Source: an uncultured Collinsella sp. (lineage in GTDB: Bacteria > Actinomycetota > Coriobacteriia > Coriobacteriales > Coriobacteriaceae). Taken from it: a DNA stretch of 7,676 nucleotides. Of the stretch, positions 1-4,325 are shown piece by piece; positions within the stretch are counted from its first letter, which is position 1, and each line of letters begins with the position of its first letter. Where the stretch lies: positions 1-7,676 of the forward strand of contig CABUVB010000082.1 of assembly GCA_902494815.1 (NCBI GenBank). Direction: 5' to 3'. The position numbers were made by a program, and so were the translations under genes. A model generated the notes under the pieces. That model was not told where the DNA came from. It saw nothing but the letters and a program-made list of their open reading frames with translations, and did no database searches.

Positions 1-1139
1 ACGATGCCGGCGATAAAGAACAGCTTGACCTGCGCGAGCTGCGCGAAGGCTGCCACGATGAGCATGACGATGAGGCCAAAGATCTCCATGGGGTCGATAC
101 CCGTCTGGCCGCAGCTCTGCGCGCTCATGATGGTGGTGACAAAGGTGAATAGCGTGACGATGACGGCCGGGACGGGACCAAGGTCGAGCGCGATGGCAAC
201 GATCACGGCGATGGCTGCGGCGCCCAGGCCGATGATGCCGGCGTCGAGCTTAAGGGAGCCCGAGATGAGCGACTGCTCGTCGGTGTCGGTGGAGCTGTCG
301 GCGGCGAGGCCACGGACGATGCCGGCGACCTGCGGCAGGATGTCCTTAAGGACGACGGCGACGCCAAAGCCCATCATGAGACCCATACCGAGGGACTTGA
401 CGATACCCTGCGCGGTCACAATATCGAACAGGCCGGCAGCGGTACCGCCAACGATGATGCCAAAGTTGCCCAGCAGCGCGCCGGCAAACCAGAAGGCGAC
501 GGGGGCAAAGCCCACCAAAAAGCCGATGGACAGTAACATGGGCGAGTTGTAGATGGCAAAGGTCACGCCGGGGATGTTGAGCGTGCACAGCATGCTGGGC
601 ACCACGCCCAGGGCGTCGCGCAGCACGCTGTAGATGCCTGCGATGGCCATGGAGCCAAAGAGCTGCTTGCCGGTCTTGCCGCCGGCCTCGGTCGCGCGTA
701 GGGTCTGAGCTGCGGCGTTGCCGGTGGGGAACTCCAGCGCGGCGTCCACGATAAAGTGACGGTGGATGAGCGCCGTGGCCAGTAGGCCCAGGATAGTGCC
801 GGCGAGTGCCACGATAAACATGTCGAGCCAACTGATCTGGTCGGCATAGCCCAGCATCCAGGCGCCCGGGATGGTAAACGCCAGACCGCCGGCGACCATG
901 GCGCCCGCAGACATGATGGTGTGGGTGACGTTGGCCTCGTTGAGGCTGGCGTTGCCCATGAGCTTCAGGAAGAACAGCGAAATGACGGCAGCGAAGATGA
1001 TCGGCCAGGGGAGGGCGCCCATCTTGAGGGCCGTGTAGGCCGAGCTTGCCGTGATAATCACGCAGCCAAGGACGCCGATGACGACGCCGCGCAGCGTGAG
1101 TTGACCGCGCATCGAGGTGCGGTTCGAGGGATTGCTCAT
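1..1139 (-). CDS. OPT-family oligopeptide/metal-chelate transporter, 3' end outside window
   Basis: An uninterrupted minus-strand frame starts at ATG 1139-1137 and is still open at the left edge: 379 complete codons and two further bases are visible. The start follows AAAGGAG (1152-1146) by six bases. The protein is highly hydrophobic, with helices around residues 17-37, 43-60, 75-93, 105-125, 200-222, 225-240, 302-320, 323-340 and 352-370. Motifs typical of the OPT superfamily are visible: LTLRGVVIG near the N-terminus (14-22), EFPTGNAAAQTL (136-147) and GIDPMEIFGLIV (347-358). Bacterial members are usually about 550-650 residues, so roughly 60 % is seen. OPT proteins are membrane carriers, generally thought to be proton-coupled, that import peptides or metal-chelating compounds; the substrate cannot be read from this sequence. 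The gene diverges from coaX. Family assignment is firm, substrate unknown. Confidence 0.9.
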   Translation of the reverse strand, partial: MSNPSNRTSMRGQLTLRGVVIGVLGCVIITASSAYTALKMGALPWPIIFAAVISLFFLKLMGNASLNEANVTHTIMSAGAMVAGGLAFTIPGAWMLGYADQISWLDMFIVALAGTILGLLATALIHRHFIVDAALEFPTGNAAAQTLRATEAGGKTGKQLFGSMAIAGIYSVLRDALGVVPSMLCTLNIPGVTFAIYNSPMLLSIGFLVGFAPVAFWFAGALLGNFGIIVGGTAAGLFDIVTAQGIVKSLGMGLMMGFGVAVVLKDILPQVAGIVRGLAADSSTDTDEQSLISGSLKLDAGIIGLGAAAIAVIVAIALDLGPVPAVIVTLFTFVTTIMSAQSCGQTGIDPMEIFGLIVMLIVAAFAQLAQVKLFFIAGI

Positions 1140-1145
1140 ATAGAA

Positions 1146-1202
1146 CTCCTTTGCGTATATCCGCTTCCCCCGCAAGCGCCGCTACGGATACGGCGCGGGA
1201 AG
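1146..1202 (-). promoter_or_regulatory. OPT-transporter leader: ribosome binding site plus interrupted hairpin
   Basis: The leader of the minus-strand transporter contains an inverted repeat. GCGCCG (1176-1181) pairs with CGGCGC (1191-1196) around a nine-base loop. The flanking CTTCCC (1164-1169) pairs with GGGAAG (1197-1202), leaving a six-base bulge (1170-1175) on one side. The structure ends about 12 bases upstream of the AAAGGAG ribosome binding site. It could influence translation or transcript stability. There is no obvious T-tract, so I do not call it a terminator. Confidence 0.4.
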
Positions 1203-1223
1203 TCGGGTTACCAAGGGCCGACG

Positions 1224-1235
1224 CGTGAGCTCACG
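1224..1235. promoter_or_regulatory. 12-bp perfect palindrome, candidate operator
   Basis: CGTGAGCTCACG is identical on both strands and lies between the divergent OPT-transporter and coaX genes. Dimeric repressors commonly bind such sites. It is nearer the coaX promoter candidate but also upstream of the transporter, so it could serve either gene. No regulator gene is next to it in the window. Confidence 0.35.
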
Positions 1236-1263
1236 TACGACCGCGCATCAGTATAGCCGCAAG

Positions 1264-1285
1264 GTAGTCAATTTGGGACGGGGCT
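1264..1285 (+). repeat. 22-bp repeat, copy 1 (inverted partner at 2841-2862)
   Basis: The sequence begins GTAGTCAATTTG and ends GGACGGGGCT. Its exact reverse complement occurs at 2841-2862. Similarity continues inward for about another ten bases with one or two changes and a one-base gap: TTTTAGCTG here, against CTTTGAGCTG read on the minus strand at copy 2. In both copies this inner part can form a tiny GCT/AGC hairpin. Copy 1 lies immediately upstream of the probable coaX -10 box. Confidence 0.85.
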
Positions 1286-1314
1286 TTTTAGCTGGTTTGG
1301 GTAGGCGATATACT
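1285..1314 (+). promoter_or_regulatory. Probable coaX promoter
   Basis: TATACT at 1309-1314 matches five of six -10 consensus bases and would give a start of transcription near 1321, about 20 bases before the coaX start codon. The -35 region is weak: TTTTTA at 1285-1290 with an 18-base spacer is the best candidate, and it touches the end of repeat copy 1. Confidence 0.4.
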
Positions 1315-1341
1315 GCTGGGCAGACGAAAGGAGCGCCGACG

Positions 1342-2193
1342 ATGCTTAATGGGTGCGCATATATATTGACGGTCGACGTGGGCAACACGTTCATTCGCTT
1401 TGGCCTGTTTGCCGAGGATTCGGCCGCGGCGCAGGAATGCCCGCTCGCGACGTGCGAGATCACGACGCCGTCGAGCATCACGGCCGACGAGGCGCGCATG
1501 AGGCTCGCGCAGGTCATGGGCGCGCTGTCAGCCGATGCGGGCATGCCGGGTGCGCTCGTTCCCGCAGCCGCAGTGCTGAGCTGCGTGGTGCCGGCGCTCG
1601 AGCGCCCGTGGAAGGCGGCGCTTTCCCGCACCTGTACGGGGCGCGTGCTCACCGTGGGGCCGGGCCTCAAGACCGGCATGCCCGTGCACTACGACGACCC
1701 GGCCGAGATCGGCCCCGACCGCATCGCCGACGCCGTGGCGGCCCGTGCCGTCTACGGCTCTCCGTGCATCGTGATCGACCTGGGCACTACGACCAATATC
1801 GAGGTCATCGATGCGCACGGAACCTTTGTCGGCGGCGTCATCGCGCCGGGCTTGGCACTTGGCGCCCGCTCGCTTTCGGCCGCTGCGGCGCGCCTGCCGC
1901 AGGTCGAGCCCTCGGCACCCACGCATGTGATCGGTCGCAACACGCGCGAGGCCATGCGTTCGGGCGTGGTCTTGGGCGAGGTTGCCCGCATCGACGGCAT
2001 GCTCGACATGGTGCTTGCCGAGATGCGCGCGACCAAGGCGGCGGGGGAGGGCAGCGTGCCCATCGTCATCACCGGCGACGATGCCGAGGCGCTCGCGGCG
2101 TTGGTCGGCCATAGCCTGACGGTCGATGCCGCGCTGACGCTTCGCGGCCTGGCCGAGCTCTACCACATCAATCAAAAGCCCCGTCGCGCGTAG
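1342..2193 (+). CDS. coaX: Type III pantothenate kinase
   Basis: CoaX phosphorylates pantothenate to 4'-phosphopantothenate with ATP, the first step of coenzyme A synthesis, in the cytoplasm. The 283-residue protein has the ASKHA-fold signatures of the family: the phosphate-binding DVGNT at 12-16; GPDR at 124-127, whose Asp126 corresponds to the catalytic base of the usual GADR motif; DLGTTT at 146-151; GGVIAPG at 164-170; and IGRNT followed by SGVVLG at 198-212. I chose ATG 1342 because AAAGGAG (1327-1333) lies eight bases upstream and DVGNT then sits near the N-terminus; the in-frame ATG at 1225 has no such support. It is slightly longer than the usual 255-265 residues. The family's C-terminal TGG motif appears here as TGD (244-246). 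The type III enzyme is generally not feedback-inhibited by CoA. The deaminase gene follows after 83 bases. Confidence 0.95.
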   Translation: MLNGCAYILTVDVGNTFIRFGLFAEDSAAAQECPLATCEITTPSSITADEARMRLAQVMGALSADAGMPGALVPAAAVLSCVVPALERPWKAALSRTCTGRVLTVGPGLKTGMPVHYDDPAEIGPDRIADAVAARAVYGSPCIVIDLGTTTNIEVIDAHGTFVGGVIAPGLALGARSLSAAAARLPQVEPSAPTHVIGRNTREAMRSGVVLGEVARIDGMLDMVLAEMRATKAAGEGSVPIVITGDDAEALAALVGHSLTVDAALTLRGLAELYHINQKPRRA

Positions 2194-2203
2194 CGATGGG
2201 GGC

Positions 2204-2226
2204 GGTGGGACAAAAACGTCTCCACC
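2204..2226 (+). repeat. Small hairpin between coaX and the deaminase gene
   Basis: GGTGGGAC (2204-2211) pairs with GTCTCCACC (2218-2226) with one bulged T, closing a six-base AAAAAC loop. It begins ten bases after the coaX stop codon and is not followed by a T-tract, so it is a weak terminator candidate. It overlaps the place where the -35 box of the next promoter would be. Its GGGAC shares a theme with the other repeats in this window, but homology to them is not proven. Confidence 0.4.
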
Positions 2227-2233
2227 TTCCACC

Positions 2234-2242
2234 TGCTACAAT
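2234..2242 (+). promoter_or_regulatory. Extended -10 promoter candidate for the deaminase gene
   Basis: TGCTACAAT is a TGn-extended -10 element with five of six consensus bases. Transcription would begin near 2249, 28 bases before the deaminase start codon. No good -35 box is visible at 16-18 bases, which extended -10 promoters often tolerate. Confidence 0.45.
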
Positions 2243-2276
2243 GGGTCAAACTATTGCGATTACGGAGGTGTCTGCC

Positions 2277-2801
2277 ATGTCGGACGATCTTCATCAAACC
2301 ACGTCGGGCAAGCGCCGCGACGTTATTAGCTGGGACGAGTTCTTTATGAGCGTGGCCATCGCCGCGCAGCGCCGCAGTAAGGACCCCAACACGCAGGTGG
2401 GCGCGTGCATCGCCAGCACCAACCACCGCATCCTTTCGGTGGGCTACAACGGTACGCCCTCGGCACTCAACGACGACTTTTTCCCGTGGGGCACGAGCGA
2501 TGACCCGCTACAGGACAAGCACAACTACGTAGTCCATGCCGAGGCCAACGCCGTGCTCAACTACCGCGGCTCGCTCAAAGACCTTGAGGGTTCCACGGTC
2601 TACGTCACGCTGTTCCCGTGTCATGACTGCGCCAAGATCCTGGCGCAGGTAGGTGTGGGCGAGGTTGTCTACCTGGACAATAAGTACGCCGACACCGACG
2701 ATGGCCGTATCAGCCGTCGCATTCTCGACTCCTGTGGCATCAGCTACCGCCAGGTCATCGTCGATGTCCAGATTGGTACCGGGGGACAGGCTCGACAGTA
2801 A
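2277..2801 (+). CDS. dCMP deaminase (ComEB-type cytidine/deoxycytidylate deaminase)
   Basis: The enzyme hydrolyses dCMP to dUMP and ammonia, supplying thymidylate synthase. The 174-residue protein is a full-length member of the zinc-dependent deaminase family. HAEAN at 87-91 supplies zinc ligand His87 and the proton shuttle Glu89, and PCHDC at 114-118 supplies Cys115 and Cys118. The N-terminal stretch around KDPNTQVGACI (36-45) and GYNGTP (57-61) is typical of dCMP rather than free-cytidine deaminases, and YLDNKYADTDD (132-142) fits the family. GGAGGTG (2264-2270), six bases before ATG 2277, fixes the start over the in-frame ATGs at 2196 and 2241. The last dozen codons are unlike the conserved core and include GGGGACAGGC, the core found in repeats elsewhere in the window. 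It is transcribed in the same direction as coaX with its own promoter candidate. It is related to B. subtilis ComEB. Confidence 0.93.
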   Translation: MSDDLHQTTSGKRRDVISWDEFFMSVAIAAQRRSKDPNTQVGACIASTNHRILSVGYNGTPSALNDDFFPWGTSDDPLQDKHNYVVHAEANAVLNYRGSLKDLEGSTVYVTLFPCHDCAKILAQVGVGEVVYLDNKYADTDDGRISRRILDSCGISYRQVIVDVQIGTGGQARQ

Positions 2802-2803
2802 TA

Positions 2804-2832
2804 TGCGTTGTCGCTATCTGACGACGAACGCA
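2804..2832 (+). terminator. Hairpin after the deaminase stop codon
   Basis: TGCGTTGTCG (2804-2813) pairs with CGAC (2822-2825) and AACGCA (2827-2832), leaving one bulged G and an eight-base loop. It starts three bases after the stop codon. There is no T-tract, so termination is uncertain. It runs directly into repeat copy 2 and may be part of the same element. Confidence 0.4.
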
Positions 2833-2840
2833 GCTCAAAG

Positions 2841-2862
2841 AGCCCCGTCCCAAATTGACTAC
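2841..2862 (-). repeat. 22-bp repeat, copy 2 (inverted partner at 1264-1285)
   Basis: This is the exact reverse complement of 1264-1285 over all 22 bases. The inner flank AGCTCAAAG (2832-2840) resembles the inner flank of copy 1 and forms GCTC/GAGC with the repeat edge. The two copies bracket coaX and the deaminase gene with their GGGGCT ends facing inward. No target-site duplication is visible outside them. Confidence 0.85.
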
Positions 2863-2918
2863 TCGTGAAAGTCGCGTCTGCGCGCATGGACGGCTCGTGA
2901 GCGGGTACACGGCTGTAG

Positions 2919-2924
2919 TAACAT
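2919..2924 (+). promoter_or_regulatory. Weak -10 candidate for nfu
   Basis: TAACAT lies about 50 bases before the nfu start and would place transcription initiation near 2931, just before the GC palindrome. No convincing -35 box is present, so this is tentative. Confidence 0.3.
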
Positions 2925-2934
2925 AGCTTCTGTC

Positions 2935-2950
2935 CGCGGGCGCGCCCGCG
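2935..2950. promoter_or_regulatory. 16-bp all-GC perfect palindrome in the nfu leader
   Basis: CGCGGGCGCGCCCGCG is its own reverse complement and ends ten bases before the AAAGGAG ribosome binding site of nfu. In RNA it would form a short but very stable hairpin; in DNA it could bind a dimeric regulator. Its place next to an Fe-S assembly gene makes cluster-responsive control possible, but this is only a guess. Confidence 0.5.
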
Positions 2951-2972
2951 TAATTGTGAGAAAGGAGCCCCT

Positions 2973-3251
2973 GTGGCTGTTAACGAAGAGCTGCTTAAGA
3001 AGGTTCTTGAAGAGATTCGCCCCAACCTGCAGGCCGACGGCGGCGATATGGAGTATGTGGGCGTCGACGACGAGGGTGTCGTCAAACTGGAGCTGCAGGG
3101 CGCTTGCGCCGGCTGCCCCATGAGCTCGCTGACCCTGTCCATGGGTATTGAGCGCATCCTGAAGGAGCATGTGCCCGGTGTTACCCGTGTTGAGCAGGTC
3201 AATGCCTCCGGCGAGACCAACGATCTGTACGACGAGTACGCGCCGTTCTAA
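2973..3251 (+). CDS. Nfu-type (NifU C-terminal domain) Fe-S cluster carrier
   Basis: The 92-residue protein consists of a single NifU C-terminal domain. Such proteins hold a labile Fe-S cluster between subunits and pass it to target apoproteins in the cytoplasm. Visible features are the opening helix and IRPNLQADGGD (15-25), a beta region (27-42), and GACAGCPMSS (43-52), whose Cys45 and Cys48 form the cluster-binding CxxC. These are followed by LTLSMGIERILKEHVPGV (53-70), all standard for the family. The GTG start at 2973 is preceded by AAAGGAG (2961-2967) with a five-base gap. There is no N-terminal scaffold or degenerate A-type domain, so it is shorter than E. coli NfuA (about 190 residues). 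No isc or suf genes lie nearby in the window. Lgt follows after 109 bases on the same strand and could share its transcript. Confidence 0.93.
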   Translation: MAVNEELLKKVLEEIRPNLQADGGDMEYVGVDDEGVVKLELQGACAGCPMSSLTLSMGIERILKEHVPGVTRVEQVNASGETNDLYDEYAPF

Positions 3252-3300
3252 GCTGCGAAAGCTGCGGACGGCATACTCCGCATAGACGTTACGCCCAAAT

Positions 3301-3333
3301 ATGCGGCTGCGAGCGCAAGGCCCGCGGCCGCAT
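3301..3333 (+). terminator. GC-rich hairpin between nfu and lgt
   Basis: ATGCGGCTGCG (3301-3311) pairs with CGCGGCCGCAT (3323-3333) over eleven positions with one G-T wobble, leaving an eleven-base loop. The following TTTGTATG is a poor T-tract. It might weakly end nfu transcripts, or act as a leader structure for lgt, whose ribosome binding site begins 16 bases later. Confidence 0.4.
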
Positions 3334-3360
3334 TTGTATGTAGGGAGCAGGAGGATCGAT

Positions 3361-4182
3361 ATGCTCAACGACCTCTACCATATGCTTGATCCTGTCGCGA
3401 TCTCGGCGGGCCCCATCACCATCTACTGGTACGGCCTGGCCTACGTGGTCGGCGCCCTGCTCACGGCGGTCGTCATGTACCGCACGCAGCGTCGCTGGGG
3501 CTTTAACATCACGATTGACGACCTGACGAGTGTCGTGGTCGGCGTGGTCTTTGGCCTCATTATCGGTGCGCGCCTGTTCTACGTCGTCTTTTACGGTGAT
3601 GGCTACTACTGGGCGCACCCGCTCGAGATCTTTGCCACCAACGAGGGCGGCATGAGCTTCCATGGCGGTTTGGTGGGTGGCATTATCGGCGGCATCATTG
3701 TGTGCCGCATGTATAAGCTCGATGCATGGACTTTGGCAGACCTTGCCGTCATCGGCGCGCCGCTGGCCTTGTGCCTGGGACGCTGCGCCAACTTTGTCAA
3801 CGGCGAGCTGTGGGGCAAGCCGACCGATCTGCCCTGGGGCGTGGTCTTCGGTGGCACCGCGGGCGATATGCCGCGTCACCCCTCCCAGCTCTACGAGGCA
3901 TTTCTTGAGGGCATCGTGCTCTTTTGCATTCTGCAGGTGCTCAGCCGCAAAAAGCCGCTACTGCCCCAAGGCACGTTTATGGGCGTGTTTGTGATGGGTT
4001 ACGGCATCGTTCGCTTTTTGATTGAGTTTGTGCGTGTGCCCGATGCGCAGCTGGGCTATCTGCTGGGTGGCGTTATCACCATGGGCCAGTTGCTGAGTTT
4101 GCCGCTCGTAATCGCCGGCCTGGCGCTCATCATCTTTGCTCGTCGCCGCAACCAGCCCCAGCGCGTCTACCTGGACGCCTAA
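3361..4182 (+). CDS. lgt: Prolipoprotein diacylglyceryl transferase
   Basis: Lgt moves a diacylglyceryl group from phosphatidylglycerol to the lipobox cysteine of prolipoproteins, the first step of lipoprotein maturation, in the cytoplasmic membrane. The 273-residue protein has the usual length and about seven membrane segments. Diagnostic motifs are IYWYGLAYVVG (21-31), probably containing the conserved Tyr at 24; GGMSFHGGLVGG (96-107) with essential His101; the Lgt signature GRCANFVNGELWG (140-152) with Arg141, Asn144, Asn147 and Glu149; RHPSQLYEAFLEG (172-184); and RFLIEFVRVPD (218-228). AGGAGG (3349-3354) is six bases before ATG 3361, which rules out the in-frame ATG at 3301. The C-terminus ends in a basic tail. 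A strong repeat hairpin begins eight bases after the stop codon, so read-through into the next gene may be limited. Confidence 0.97.
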   Translation: MLNDLYHMLDPVAISAGPITIYWYGLAYVVGALLTAVVMYRTQRRWGFNITIDDLTSVVVGVVFGLIIGARLFYVVFYGDGYYWAHPLEIFATNEGGMSFHGGLVGGIIGGIIVCRMYKLDAWTLADLAVIGAPLALCLGRCANFVNGELWGKPTDLPWGVVFGGTAGDMPRHPSQLYEAFLEGIVLFCILQVLSRKKPLLPQGTFMGVFVMGYGIVRFLIEFVRVPDAQLGYLLGGVITMGQLLSLPLVIAGLALIIFARRRNQPQRVYLDA

Positions 4183-4189
4183 CCACCAA

Positions 4190-4226
4190 AACCACCACAA
4201 AGGGGACAGGCACCTTTGTGGTGGTT
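4190..4226 (+). repeat. REP-like hairpin element 1 (14-bp perfect stem)
   Basis: AACCACCACAAAGG (4190-4203) is perfectly complementary to CCTTTGTGGTGGTT (4213-4226). The nine-base loop is GGACAGGCA. An extra AACCACCA precedes it (4181-4188). It begins just after the lgt stop codon and may protect or terminate the lgt transcript, although no T-tract follows. The core GGGGACAGG recurs in elements 2 and 3. Confidence 0.85.
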
Positions 4227-4228
4227 CG

Positions 4229-4264
4229 CTGGGCAACGATGACAGAACCGTAACGTTTCCCCAG
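4229..4264 (+). repeat. Linker hairpin between REP-like elements 1 and 2
   Basis: CTGGG (4229-4233) pairs with CCCAG (4260-4264), and inside it AACG (4235-4238) pairs with CGTT (4254-4257). A small internal loop separates the two stems. Together with elements 1 and 2 the whole segment 4190-4306 could fold as three consecutive hairpins. Confidence 0.4.
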
Positions 4265-4267
4265 ATA

Positions 4268-4306
4268 AAACCTGCCAAAATAAACCTGTCCCTTTTTGGC
4301 AGGTTT
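4268..4306 (-). repeat. REP-like hairpin element 2 (13-bp perfect stem, opposite orientation)
   Basis: AAACCTGCCAAAA (4268-4280) is perfectly complementary to TTTTGGCAGGTTT (4294-4306). The thirteen-base loop contains CCTGTCCC, the reverse complement of the GGGACAGG core of element 1, so this copy is inverted. Its right arm ends three bases before the ribosome binding site of the next gene. Confidence 0.85.
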
Positions 4307-4325
4307 CTAGAAAGGCTTTCGGACT

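Noticed and set aside
4..552. A 182-codon plus-strand frame at the left edge
   Set aside because: It is antisense to the OPT transporter, rich in Met, Pro and Ser, and lacks a ribosome binding site and motifs. The minus frame carries OPT signatures.
1250..1271. TTGACT and TATACT on the minus strand as a promoter for the OPT transporter
   Set aside because: Both boxes look good alone (1271-1266 and 1255-1250), but only ten bases separate them, too short for a normal sigma-70-type promoter.
1225..1341. Upstream in-frame ATG at 1225 as coaX start
   Set aside because: It would add 39 residues translated from the palindrome, repeat and promoter region. AAAGGAG before ATG 1342 is much better and puts DVGNT near the N-terminus.
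2196..2276. Upstream in-frame ATGs (2196, 2241) as deaminase starts
   Set aside because: Neither has a ribosome binding site. The second overlaps the -10 candidate, whereas ATG 2277 has GGAGGTG at ideal spacing and gives the usual family N-terminus.
1264..2862. The segment between the 22-bp inverted repeats as an insertion sequence
   Set aside because: It contains no transposase, only two housekeeping enzymes, and no target-site duplication is visible. I keep the repeats as an observation, not a mobile-element call.
4181..4310. Hairpin cluster as a CRISPR array
   Set aside because: There are only two palindromes with unrelated stems in opposite orientation, no evenly spaced direct repeats, and no cas genes nearby.
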